A stretch of 64,000 nucleotides of DNA from an uncultured Saprospiraceae bacterium (GTDB lineage: Bacteria; Bacteroidota; Bacteroidia; Chitinophagales; Saprospiraceae). The notes under the pieces were generated by a model. It ran no database searches. It was given only the letters and a program-made list of their open reading frames with translations, and was not told where the DNA came from. The position numbers were made by a program, and so were the translations under genes. Below, one piece after another: positions 34,763 to 43,525 of the stretch. The stretch lies in NCBI GenBank assembly GCA_937980645.1, contig CALJPQ010000022.1, forward strand, positions 91,872 to 155,871. Direction: 5' to 3'. Each line of letters starts with the position of its first letter. Position 1 is the first letter of the stretch.

Positions 34763-35710
34763 ATGAACGACGCCAAAGCGCTATTGGATTTCCTGCAGTA
34801 CCTGCTGTCGCAAGACACGTGGGCGCGTTGGGTGGTTTGTGTGCTGTTAGCGGTGGTGTTGTGGTTGTTGTGGCATTTGTTGCGGCTGGTTTTCCGATAC
34901 GTATGGCGTAGTTTGCGCAGCGCGTGGCGTTTCGCCTTTGTCTGGAGTTGGCGCCGGTTGGCGGTAGTGTTCGTGTTGGGTACGTTGCTGTGGGCCTTCA
35001 GCAGTCCGCTCATTGACCTCATCCAGGAGGTCGAACAGCGCTACCTGACGCCGGTTTATTTAGAAGACTACACTCAGCTGAGCGAGGCGCACCAGACGGC
35101 GCTTTTTGAAGAAGAACTGCGCCGCCACACAGACCCCTACGAGCACACCGTTGTAGTGCAGCGCACGCGCGAAATGGCCGAAAAAATCGCCTCCATTCCG
35201 CTGGCCATTTACGAGGCCGCTTATTTGGAGTGTGGCCTCAAGCCCTTTGAAATGCGCTCTGATGGCGTAGCCGCCGGCTGGATTCAGTTCACCCGAAAAG
35301 GCCTGAGCGGCCTGACGCATCGGGGCCGGCCCGTTACCTTCGACGACGTGTTGCGCGCCTGCCAGCAGCGCGATATTGTGTTCATGATGGACCTCACCGA
35401 GCAGTATCTCCTGCGCAAATACGAACAAGCCGGATATCGTCCGTTGCACAATACTATTGACCTCTATCTGGCGCTCTTTGCACCAGCATTCATCGGCGCC
35501 TCTCATCAGCAGGTCGTATATGCAGGCTTAGAAAACCCTAGCTATTACAAAAACGCTGGTTTGGATGGCTGGTACGTCGTGCGCACTACCGATGGCCGCC
35601 AGCAAATTTTCAACAAGCGTTCGGCGCGGGATGGGCAAATCACCGTTTGGGAAATCTACCTGGCGCTCGAAGCCAAAAAGCGCCGTCTCTTTGCAGCCTA
35701 TTTGCGCTGA
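34763..35710 (+). CDS. Membrane-anchored protein with lysozyme/SLT-like motif
   Basis: A 315-residue protein. Two N-terminal transmembrane segments (RWVVCVLLAVVLWLLWHLL and RLAVVFVLGTLLWAFSS) are separated by an Arg/Trp-rich loop. The outside domain of about 230 residues has YLECGLKPFEMRSDGVAAGW followed by IQFTRKGLSGL. This echoes the catalytic Glu and the Gly-(Leu/Trp)-Met/Ile-Gln segment of SLT lytic transglycosylases, with ECGLKP in place of ESGFNP. A peptidoglycan-cleaving role is inferred from that resemblance only. It carries a near-leaderless promoter and stands alone. Function moderately uncertain. Confidence 0.6.
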   Translation: MNDAKALLDFLQYLLSQDTWARWVVCVLLAVVLWLLWHLLRLVFRYVWRSLRSAWRFAFVWSWRRLAVVFVLGTLLWAFSSPLIDLIQEVEQRYLTPVYLEDYTQLSEAHQTALFEEELRRHTDPYEHTVVVQRTREMAEKIASIPLAIYEAAYLECGLKPFEMRSDGVAAGWIQFTRKGLSGLTHRGRPVTFDDVLRACQQRDIVFMMDLTEQYLLRKYEQAGYRPLHNTIDLYLALFAPAFIGASHQQVVYAGLENPSYYKNAGLDGWYVVRTTDGRQQIFNKRSARDGQITVWEIYLALEAKKRRLFAAYLR

Positions 35711-35829
35711 GCAGGCGTTAGCCGCAAGGCGCAGGGTCGGCGCAAAGGCACAGCAATGGCTTAGCGCAAACACACAAAAGCTTTAGATAGGGCATCATGC
35801 CTGGCTCCCACACGCAAAAACACACTATT

Positions 35830-38130
35830 ATGCGAAGATTACTTGCATTTCTCTTTCTGCTATCTGGCACCGCCGCCGCGCTTTCACAGGTGAGTTCCGT
35901 TGTTACCGTCATTCCCCAGCCTGTACAGGCGTATGTGCGCGAAGGCAAGTTTGAGCTGAAGCCCGACACGCGTGTGCACTTCCCGCAGGGGCGGGCCGAT
36001 TGGGCCACAGCAGCGCAATACTTTATGGGTGTGGCGCAGGCGGCCACAGGCTTTCAGCTGGCGGGTCTGCCGTTTCAGAACGTACCGCCCAGCCTGCGCG
36101 AAAACGGCATTTACTTCCTACCTGACGAAAGCATCGCGCAGGCAGAGGGATATCAGCTCGAGATTATGCCCACCTTTGTGGCCATTCGTGCACGTACGGC
36201 AGCAGGGGCATTCTATGGCGCTCAGACCCTACGCCAGATGTTTGGCCCTAATATGGGCAGTCCTACGCCTGTGAAAGACTCGACCTGGACGGCAGCAGCA
36301 TGTGTCATCACGGACTACCCGCGCTTCCCTTACCGCGGTATGCACTTAGACGTGAGCCGCCACTTTTTCCCAGTAGATTTCATTAAGCGCTACATTGACT
36401 TGCTGGCCATCCACAAGTTCAACTACTTTCACTGGCACCTCACCGACGACCAGGGCTGGCGTATCGAAATCAAAAAATACCCGCGCCTGCACCAAATAGG
36501 CGGTTGCCGCGACGAAACGCTTGTGGGCCATGCCACCGACGCACCGCCGCGCTTCGACGGCAAAAAACACTGCGGCTACTACACCCAGGACGAGGTGCGC
36601 GAAATCGTCGAGTACGCGCGCAGGCGTTTTGTTACCATCATCCCTGAAATCGAAATGCCCGGCCATGCCTCCGCTGCTCTGGCCGCTTACCCGGAACTCG
36701 GCTGCACAGGCGGCCCTTACGAGGTGGCTAGAACCTGGGGCATCTTCGAAGACGTTTTTTGCGCCGGCAACGAAAAAACCTTCGAGTTCCTGGCCGACGT
36801 GCTCAAAGAAGTGTGTGCCCTGTTTCCGGGCGAATACGTGCACATCGGCGGCGACGAGTGCCCGAAAACGCGCTGGAAGGCCTGCCCAAAATGCCAGAAG
36901 CGCATGGCTACTGAAAAACTCAAGGACGAGCACGAATTGCAGAGCTACTTTATCCGTCGGATAGGCAAGGTGCTGACAAGCTATGGTAAAAAGCTCATTG
37001 GCTGGGATGAAATCCTCGAGGGCGGTCTGCCTGCTGGCGCTACGGTCATGAGCTGGCGCGGCACAGAGGGCGGCGTGGCGGCCGTGCGCGCCGGGCAGAA
37101 TGCCATCATGACACCTACATCGCACTGCTACTTCGATTATTATCAGAGCGACCCAGCCCAGGAGCCGCTGGCTATTGGCGGCTTCCTGACCCTGCAGCGG
37201 GTGTACGACTACGAACCCGTGCCACCTACACTCATTGAAGAAGAGGCCCGCTTCATCCTCGGCGCTCAGGGCAACGTCTGGACGGAGTACATGCCCACCC
37301 CGCAACAGGTGGAGTATATGGCCTTCCCGCGCGCCTGCGCCCTGTCCGAAGTGCTCTGGACGCCCGCTAACAAACGCGCCCGCGGCGATTTCCTGCGCCG
37401 CCTGCGCATCCACTTCCGCTTCTTAGACAATATGGGCGTCAACTACGCGCGCAGCTACTACGACGTGAAGGCCAGCTTCAACGGCGGCTACGTATCGCTC
37501 TCCACCAGCGACGCCATGGCCCAGGTCAAATACACGCTCGACGGCACCGACCCCAAGCCCACCAGCCCGGGCATGTACTCGCCCATACCGCTATCGAAGA
37601 GCACTACCGTCAAGGCCGCTGCGCTGGTGGACGGCAAATTCCCGGGCCGTGTGCTCACGGTGTACTACGCCGTGCACAAAGCCTTGGGCAAGCCCTACAC
37701 GCTCTCCGTGCAGCCCATGCAGTACTCCGGCGGCGAAAAGTACGCCCTGACCAACGGTTCCGTAGGTGCCCTGCGCTCCTGGGCCAACTGGGTCGGGCTG
37801 CAAGACGCCGACTTCGACCCGGTCATTGACTTAGAGACCACTACGCCCATCCAGAAAGTCAGCGTCAACTTCCTCGTGGGCACCGGCCACCTCATCTACC
37901 CGCCGCGCAGCATCGAGGTGTTCACCTCCAACGACGGCGAAAACTTCGCCCCCGCCGGCAAACGCGATATCCACGCAGACGAACTGGTAGGCAACCGCAT
38001 CGAAACCGTCTCGCTCAACCTCGGAGGCGTCGGCGCGCGCTACGTCAAACTCGTGGCCCGACGCTACGGCCCCGCCCCCAAAACCGGCAACAAAACATGG
38101 CTGTTCCTGGATGAAATTGTGGTAGAATAA
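35830..38130 (+). CDS. Beta-N-acetylhexosaminidase, GH20
   Basis: A 766-residue exported enzyme with signal peptide MRRLLAFLFLLSGTAAALSQ. It has an N-terminal GH20b domain (about 25-150), then the GH20 catalytic barrel (about 155-510). Key motifs are FPYRGMHLDVSRHFFPVDFI, YFHWHLTDDQGWRIEI and HIGGDECPKTRW, where Asp342-Glu343 is the catalytic pair for substrate-assisted hydrolysis. A chitobiase C-terminal-type domain follows (VKYTLDGTDPKPTSPG), and then a discoidin-like carbohydrate-binding end (RSIEVFTSNDGENFAPAG). It removes terminal GlcNAc/GalNAc from chitin-type or glycan substrates. No T9SS tail is seen, so it may be periplasmic. Confidence 0.94.
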   Translation: MRRLLAFLFLLSGTAAALSQVSSVVTVIPQPVQAYVREGKFELKPDTRVHFPQGRADWATAAQYFMGVAQAATGFQLAGLPFQNVPPSLRENGIYFLPDESIAQAEGYQLEIMPTFVAIRARTAAGAFYGAQTLRQMFGPNMGSPTPVKDSTWTAAACVITDYPRFPYRGMHLDVSRHFFPVDFIKRYIDLLAIHKFNYFHWHLTDDQGWRIEIKKYPRLHQIGGCRDETLVGHATDAPPRFDGKKHCGYYTQDEVREIVEYARRRFVTIIPEIEMPGHASAALAAYPELGCTGGPYEVARTWGIFEDVFCAGNEKTFEFLADVLKEVCALFPGEYVHIGGDECPKTRWKACPKCQKRMATEKLKDEHELQSYFIRRIGKVLTSYGKKLIGWDEILEGGLPAGATVMSWRGTEGGVAAVRAGQNAIMTPTSHCYFDYYQSDPAQEPLAIGGFLTLQRVYDYEPVPPTLIEEEARFILGAQGNVWTEYMPTPQQVEYMAFPRACALSEVLWTPANKRARGDFLRRLRIHFRFLDNMGVNYARSYYDVKASFNGGYVSLSTSDAMAQVKYTLDGTDPKPTSPGMYSPIPLSKSTTVKAAALVDGKFPGRVLTVYYAVHKALGKPYTLSVQPMQYSGGEKYALTNGSVGALRSWANWVGLQDADFDPVIDLETTTPIQKVSVNFLVGTGHLIYPPRSIEVFTSNDGENFAPAGKRDIHADELVGNRIETVSLNLGGVGARYVKLVARRYGPAPKTGNKTWLFLDEIVVE

Positions 38131-38203
38131 GGCGACTACCGCACCGCTGGCGCGTCGGGCGAGGCAAACCCTTGCCCGACGCGCAAACACGGAAATACCG
38201 GCT

Positions 38204-38291
38204 ATGCAAATTTGAAATTTGGTTCATGCAGATTTCAAATTTGGGCTATGCAAATTTAAAATTTCACCTGTGCGGATTTGAAAAGCGGGCT
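38204..38291 (+). repeat. Four tandem 22-bp AT-rich repeats
   Basis: Units start at 38204, 38226, 38248 and 38270. Unit one begins ATGCAAATTTGAAATTTGG, unit two ATGCAGATTTCAAATTTGG, unit three ATGCAAATTTAAAATTTC, and unit four is diverged (GTGCGGATTTGAAAAG). The core AAATTTGAAATTT is nearly self-complementary. The array ends 16 bases before the DUF4143 ATPase start. Period 22 equals about two helical turns. Confidence 0.8.
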
Positions 38292-38307
38292 AACTTCGCC
38301 TTAAGAA

Positions 38308-39459
38308 ATGGCCTTTATTCCTCGCACATTGGCAGAAGTGCTCAAAGCGCATGCAGAGCACTATCCTGTTCTGGCGGTTACGGGACCTCGCCAATCGGGC
38401 AAGACCACGCTGCTGCGTGAAATGTTCTCCGACTATGCCTATGTCAGTTTGGAAAACCCAAATGCGCGTCTTTTTGCCTTAGAAGACCCTCTGGGTTTCT
38501 TAGCCCACTATCCGGAGCGCGCTATTTTTGACGAAGTGCAACAGGCACCGGAGTTGTTCTCGTACCTTCAAAGCCACGTAGATGAACGTCGCCAAATGGG
38601 GCAGTACATCCTCTCCGGCTCGCAAAATTTTCATCTGTTGCAACACATCACACAGAGCCTTGCCGGTAGGGTGGCCTTGTTTCGGTTGCTGCCCTTCGAT
38701 TTTTCAGAGATGCAGGTGGCGCAAGCGCTGGCCGACGACTGGTTCGAGGTAGCTGTAAAGGGTTTCTATCCGGCCATTTTCGATAGAGGTGGCGATCCGT
38801 CGTTTTATTACCACAACTACGTGCAGACCTACATTGAGCGCGACGTCAGCCAGCTGGAACGGGTGAAAGACCTTCGGCTATTCCGAAATTTTCTTTCCTT
38901 GTGTGCTAGCAGAGCGGGGCAGTTGCTCAATTATTCCAATTTGGCCAACGAAGCAGGCATCTCGTTGCATATTGCACGGGAGTGGCTTTCCATTTTGGAG
39001 AGCAGTTACATTGTTTTCCAGCTGCCGCCGTATTTTCAGAATTTCAACAAGCGTGTCGTCAAGACGCCCAAGATCTATTTCTACGACACCGGGTTGCTGG
39101 CCTTTTTGCTGGGCATTCGCGGCGTGGATATAGATTTGGAGTTGCGAGGGCTGTTATTTGAAAATATGGTGATTGCTGAAATGCAAAAGCAAAACAGCCA
39201 TCTCCTTTTGCTGCGGGAATTTTTCTTCTGGCGCGATGCCAACGGCAATGAATGCGATGTAGTCATTCCGGTGGGTGGTGCTTTTGATGTCTTTGAAATG
39301 AAGGCTGGTTTGACGATTTACCCCAAGCATTTTCACGGTATGGACGTCTTCGATGCTGCTTCCGGCGGAAAAGTGCGCCATAAAACCCTTATTTACGGTG
39401 GTTTGGAAAACCAGGACAGAACCCGCTATCGGGTGCGCAGTTGGAAAAGCGCCTGGTAG
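38308..39459 (+). CDS. AAA family ATPase with DUF4143 domain
   Basis: A 383-residue protein of the widespread ATP-binding/DUF4143 family. Walker A is TGPRQSGKTTLLREMF near residue 27, Walker B is RAIFDEVQQAPELFSYLQSH, and the sensor is YILSGSQNFHLL. The C-terminal DUF4143 region includes SNLANEAGISLHIAREWLSI and a PD-(D/E)XK-like end (FFWRDANGNECDVVI, FEMKAGLTIYPKHF). Function is not settled; such genes are often mobile and occur in many copies. By eye its base composition is less GC-rich than its neighbours, which with the 22-bp repeats upstream may point to acquisition. Confidence 0.88.
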   Translation: MAFIPRTLAEVLKAHAEHYPVLAVTGPRQSGKTTLLREMFSDYAYVSLENPNARLFALEDPLGFLAHYPERAIFDEVQQAPELFSYLQSHVDERRQMGQYILSGSQNFHLLQHITQSLAGRVALFRLLPFDFSEMQVAQALADDWFEVAVKGFYPAIFDRGGDPSFYYHNYVQTYIERDVSQLERVKDLRLFRNFLSLCASRAGQLLNYSNLANEAGISLHIAREWLSILESSYIVFQLPPYFQNFNKRVVKTPKIYFYDTGLLAFLLGIRGVDIDLELRGLLFENMVIAEMQKQNSHLLLLREFFFWRDANGNECDVVIPVGGAFDVFEMKAGLTIYPKHFHGMDVFDAASGGKVRHKTLIYGGLENQDRTRYRVRSWKSAW

Positions 39460-39567
39460 TGCGCTTCATAGCACCAGAAGTCTTTTGCCTCGCGGTCGGG
39501 CGTAAGGGCGAGGTGTCTGTGCTCCACCCATTGCCAACCTTACCGTCTCCAACCCGTCCGAATGTCG

Positions 39568-39575
39568 TAGTTTTG
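39568..39575 (+). promoter_or_regulatory. -7 box for fused E1 gene
   Basis: TAGTTTTG fits TAnnTTTG, 64 bases upstream of the ATG at 39640. Confidence 0.45.
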
Positions 39576-39639
39576 CGCCACGCTGGCGACACGTGCCTGT
39601 ACGCTGTCTTCTCTCCGCCGCCCTTGTCTTTCTTACAAC

Positions 39640-42033
39640 ATGGTCAAGTCAAAATCCAACGCTTCCGCTCCTGCTACTGCTCCCATCACAGAGGCCTACC
39701 GGCAGGAAGTTCTGCGCGATTACCGCATTTGCTGCATCAGCCGCGAAGCCAGTATTCTAGCCCGCAAAGAGGTGCTCACCGGAAAAGCCAACTTCGGCAT
39801 CATTGGCGATGGCAAGGAGGTGGCCCAGGTGGCCATGGCCAAAGCCTGGCGAAAAGGCGACCTGCGCGCCGGCTATTACCGCGACCAGACGCTCATGCTC
39901 GCCCTCGACCTGATGACGCTGGAGGAGTTCTTCGGCCAGCTGTACGGAGACCCCGAAAATGACCCCTTCTCTGGCGGGCGGCAGATGAACTGTCATTTTG
40001 CCACACCTTTTGTGGCTGAAAACGGCGAATGGCTCGACCTGAAAAACCGCTTCAACATCTCTGCCGACGTATCGCCCACGGGCGGCCAGATGGCGCGAGC
40101 GCTGGGGCTGGCATTTGCCTCTAAAAAATTTCGCGAAAACCCGGCCCTGTGCGGGCAGTTTTCCGACAATGGCAACGAGGTCGTCTTTTGCACCATCGGC
40201 GACGCCTCCACCTCCGAGGGCGTTTTCTGGGAAACCCTCAACGCCGCTGGTGTCTTGCAAGTACCCTTAGCCGTGTCTGTGTGGGACGACGGCTACGGCA
40301 TCTCGGTGCCCAAAAAGTACCAGACCACCAAGGAGAGCATCTCTGAGGCGATGTCGGGCTTTGCCGGTGCTATGGACATCTACACCGCCAAGGGCTGGGA
40401 CTACCTCGGGCTGTGCCGCCTGTACGCCGAAGCCATCGAGACCATGCGCCAGACGCATCGGCCCGCCTTGTTTCACATCGAGCAAGTTACTCAGCAACTG
40501 GGCCACTCCACCTCCGGCGACCACCGGCGCTACAAATCGCCCGAGCGGCTGGCCTACGAAGAAGAATACGACTGCAACCGCCGCATGGCCCGCTGGATGA
40601 TTGAAAGCGGCATCGCCACAGAGGAAGAAATCGCCACCATCCAATCGGAGGCCAAAACGGAGGTCATGGCCGCCGCTCACCGCGCCTTCCGCCATTACCA
40701 TGACGCCGTAGAGACCCAGCGAAAAACCCTGCGTTCGGCCCTGCAAGCGGCTGCCGAAACACACCCGGGCGCGCGTGCCTTGCCGCAATTGGTCGCTGAG
40801 CTTGATCGCCTGCGCGAACCTTTGCGCTTTGAACTACTGCGCATTGCTCGCCGCGCCCTCTTCGCTCTGGCGGGCCAGCAAAGCCCGGCGCGCGACCAAC
40901 TGGCCGCCTTTGCCCAGGCCGAAACCCAAAACGGCCGCCGCTGGTATAGCACCCATCTGTACAGCCAGACGCCCCGCTCGGCCCTCCAGGTGCCCGTAGA
41001 GCCGGCGCGCTTCTCCGAAAACTCACCACTCAAAGACGGCTACGAAATCCTCAACGCTTGCTTCGATGCCAACTTCGCCCGCTACCCTGAACTGTTCGCC
41101 TTCGGCGAAGATGTAGGCCACATTGGCGACGTCAACCAGGGCATGCGCGGCATGCAGCAGAAATACGGCGTAGAGCGCGTGTTCGATACCGGCATCCGCG
41201 AGTGGACCATCATGGGCCAGGCCATCGGCATGGCCATGCGTGGCTTGCGGCCCATTGCCGAAATTCAGTATCTGGATTATCTGCTGTACGGTCTGCCGGC
41301 CCTGTCCGACGACCTGGCGACCGTCCGCTGGCGCTCTGTGGGCCGGCAGGCTGCCCCGGCCATCATCCGCACGCGCGGGCACCGACTGGTCGGTATCTGG
41401 CACTCCGGCTCGCCCATTGGCATGATGCTTGGCTCGCTGCGTGGCATGCACCTGTGCGTACCCCGCAACATGACCCAGGCCGCCGGTATGTACAACACCC
41501 TGCTGCAAAGCGACGACCCGGCCATCGTCATCGAGTGCCTCAACGGCTACCGCATTAAGGAGCGCCTGCCCGACAACATCGGCACGTTCACCGTCCCGCT
41601 GGGCGTGCCTGAAATTGTGCGTACAGGCACCGACATTACGCTCATCACCTACGGCTCCAGCGTGCGCGTGGCCGAAGAAGCCTGCGACCTGCTGGCCCAG
41701 CACGGCATCTCCGTAGAAATCGTGGACGTCCAGACCTTGCTGCCCTTCGACCTGCCCCACCTGTGCGCTAAATCGGTGCAAAAGACCAATCGCGTCGCCT
41801 TTTTGGACGAAGACTTCCAGGGCGGCGCCAGCGCCTACATGCTCCAGCAAGTGCTCGAAAAGCAGGGCGCCTACCGATACTTAGACTCCGCACCCATCAC
41901 CATCACCGCCCCCGACCACCGGCCCGCCTATGGCCAGGACGGAGACTACTTCAGCAAACCGCAGGCCGAAGATGTCTTTGACGCCCTCTATGCCCTCATG
42001 CGCGAAACCGACCCGGCAAGATTCCCCCTGTAG
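39640..42033 (+). CDS. 2-oxoacid dehydrogenase E1, fused alpha and beta subunits
   Basis: A 797-residue thiamine-diphosphate enzyme. Residues about 20-380 are E1 alpha: YYRDQTLMLALDLMTLEEFF, the ThDP/Mg motif GDASTSEG from residue 187, and DDGYGISVPKKYQTT. Residues about 465-797 are E1 beta: FAFGEDVGHIGDVNQGMRGM, FDTGIREWTIMGQAIGMAMR and the phosphorylase-like end VDVQTLLPFDLPH. Such fusions in Bacteroidota decarboxylate branched-chain 2-oxoacids or pyruvate for transfer to E2 lipoyl domains; which substrate cannot be read from the sequence. E2/E3 genes are not adjacent. Confidence 0.92.
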   Translation: MVKSKSNASAPATAPITEAYRQEVLRDYRICCISREASILARKEVLTGKANFGIIGDGKEVAQVAMAKAWRKGDLRAGYYRDQTLMLALDLMTLEEFFGQLYGDPENDPFSGGRQMNCHFATPFVAENGEWLDLKNRFNISADVSPTGGQMARALGLAFASKKFRENPALCGQFSDNGNEVVFCTIGDASTSEGVFWETLNAAGVLQVPLAVSVWDDGYGISVPKKYQTTKESISEAMSGFAGAMDIYTAKGWDYLGLCRLYAEAIETMRQTHRPALFHIEQVTQQLGHSTSGDHRRYKSPERLAYEEEYDCNRRMARWMIESGIATEEEIATIQSEAKTEVMAAAHRAFRHYHDAVETQRKTLRSALQAAAETHPGARALPQLVAELDRLREPLRFELLRIARRALFALAGQQSPARDQLAAFAQAETQNGRRWYSTHLYSQTPRSALQVPVEPARFSENSPLKDGYEILNACFDANFARYPELFAFGEDVGHIGDVNQGMRGMQQKYGVERVFDTGIREWTIMGQAIGMAMRGLRPIAEIQYLDYLLYGLPALSDDLATVRWRSVGRQAAPAIIRTRGHRLVGIWHSGSPIGMMLGSLRGMHLCVPRNMTQAAGMYNTLLQSDDPAIVIECLNGYRIKERLPDNIGTFTVPLGVPEIVRTGTDITLITYGSSVRVAEEACDLLAQHGISVEIVDVQTLLPFDLPHLCAKSVQKTNRVAFLDEDFQGGASAYMLQQVLEKQGAYRYLDSAPITITAPDHRPAYGQDGDYFSKPQAEDVFDALYALMRETDPARFPL

Positions 42034-42034
42034 C

Positions 42035-42052
42035 GGCCAAACTTGTTTGGCC
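42035..42052. repeat. GGCCAAAC/GTTTGGCC palindrome after E1 stop
   Basis: GGCCAAAC-TT-GTTTGGCC begins two bases after the TAG stop codon, within TAGCGGCCAAACTTG. It matches the 49851 and 49878 elements. It may serve as a transcript 3'-end hairpin. Confidence 0.7.
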
Positions 42053-42193
42053 CTCCCCGTGAACATCCCCACCCGTCAATAGTTTTTTACCCCCAAAAAA
42101 CGGCAACCATTTCCATCCGAACAAAACCCTCGCCCTTTCTACAACTGGCGAGTGCACCAGCAACGGCAAAACCACCCAGTAGGCTATTTCAGT

Positions 42194-43525
42194 ATGGCAA
42201 AGACAGTTACGGGCTTTTCAAAATGGAGCAAGGCGCAGAAGATTGAATGGCTTGCCCAAAACTTCTTCCCCGACCCTGCGGCAGCCCAGGCTGCGCTGAC
42301 GGCCTGGCACCGGCCCGAAGAGGAGCAAAAAATCATTGATGGATTTACGGAAAACGCCGTCAGCAACTACACGCTGCCGTTTAGCGTAGCGCCCAATTTT
42401 CTCATCAACGGCAAGGTATATGCCGTGCCCATGGTCATTGAGGAGAGCAGTGTGGTGGCGGCGGCTTCCAGTGCGGCGCGTTTCTGGCTGGAGCGGGGCG
42501 GTTTTCATGCCGAAGTGCTTGGTACGGTCAAGTTGGGCCAGGTGCACTTTCGTTGGGGCGGTTGTACCGAACGCTTACGGGCGTTGTTTCCGCGTCTGGA
42601 GGTGCACTTGAAAAGCAGCTGCGACGACCTGACGGCCAACATGCGCCAGCGTGGAGGCGGCATTTTGGGCATTGAATTGCTCGATTTTACGCCCTTCGAG
42701 CCTCATTACTATCAGCTGCGCGTCTCGTTTGAGACGTGCAACAGCATGGGCGCCAATTTTATCAACTCCGTGCTGGAGCGCATGGGCGACCAACTGGAGT
42801 ATTTTCTGGAGAGCGAACCCGGCCTGACCGATGCTGAGCGCGACGTGGAGGTGGTCATGTGTATCCTCTCCAATTTCACTCCTAATTGTTTAGTGCGCGC
42901 CTGGGTGGAATGCCCGGTAAGTGAATTGGAAGACCTGGCCCAAAGCGCTGGTCTGCCCGGCCATGCCGCTGTGGATCGCTTTTGCACGGCCGTGCGCATT
43001 GCCGAGATAGATCCCTATCGGGCTGTTACGCACAACAAAGGCATTTTCAACGGCATAGATGCCGTCGTTATCGCCACGGGCAACGACTTCCGGGCGGTGG
43101 AGGCCTGTGGGCATGCTTATGCCTGTCGCAGCGGGCAATACCGGAGCTTGAGCCGTGCGGAGGTCAAGGACGGGCTGTTCCGCTTTGAGTTGGAAGTGCC
43201 GTTGGCCGTAGGCACGGTAGGCGGGCTGACGGCCCTTCACCCCCTGGCTAAACAGGCGCTGGAGATGCTGGGCAAGCCCTCGGCGACGGAACTGATGACC
43301 GTTATTGCCGCCGTCGGATTGGCCCAAAATTTTGCTGCCGTACGCTCTTTGGTCACTACGGGCATTCAGGACGGCCATATGCGCATGCACCTGAACAACA
43401 TCCTGTTGCACTTGGGCGCTACAGAAGCGGAGAGCGAGGCTGCGCGCAGTTATTTTCAAGGTCAGACGGTCAGTTACAGTGGTGTGCGGGCGTTTTTGGA
43501 AGGCTTGCGCGCGGTACGGGTTTAG
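42194..43525 (+). CDS. Hydroxymethylglutaryl-CoA reductase, class II
   Basis: A 443-residue class II (degradative-type) HMG-CoA reductase. It shows ENAVSNYTLPFSVAPNFLIN near the start, VIEESSVVAAASSAARFW with the catalytic Glu, IDAVVIATGNDFRAVEACGH, the GTVGGLTALHPLAKQAL segment, and the late His region DGHMRMHLNNILL. Class II enzymes may run toward mevalonate or away from it depending on cofactor; in Bacteroidota with a mevalonate route it would supply isoprenoids. ATG 42194 (MAKTVTGFSKW) is preferred to an in-frame ATG at 42152. Its last four bases overlap the convergent TonB receptor. Confidence 0.92.
   Translation: MAKTVTGFSKWSKAQKIEWLAQNFFPDPAAAQAALTAWHRPEEEQKIIDGFTENAVSNYTLPFSVAPNFLINGKVYAVPMVIEESSVVAAASSAARFWLERGGFHAEVLGTVKLGQVHFRWGGCTERLRALFPRLEVHLKSSCDDLTANMRQRGGGILGIELLDFTPFEPHYYQLRVSFETCNSMGANFINSVLERMGDQLEYFLESEPGLTDAERDVEVVMCILSNFTPNCLVRAWVECPVSELEDLAQSAGLPGHAAVDRFCTAVRIAEIDPYRAVTHNKGIFNGIDAVVIATGNDFRAVEACGHAYACRSGQYRSLSRAEVKDGLFRFELEVPLAVGTVGGLTALHPLAKQALEMLGKPSATELMTVIAAVGLAQNFAAVRSLVTTGIQDGHMRMHLNNILLHLGATEAESEAARSYFQGQTVSYSGVRAFLEGLRAVRV

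Noticed and set aside
36346..37413. 355-codon antisense frame opposite the GH20 gene
   Set aside because: It lies over the conserved catalytic region of GH20; GC-rich third positions explain the open frame.
38204..38291. CRISPR-like array
   Set aside because: The 22-bp units are contiguous with no spacers and no cas genes are nearby, so it is a tandem repeat.
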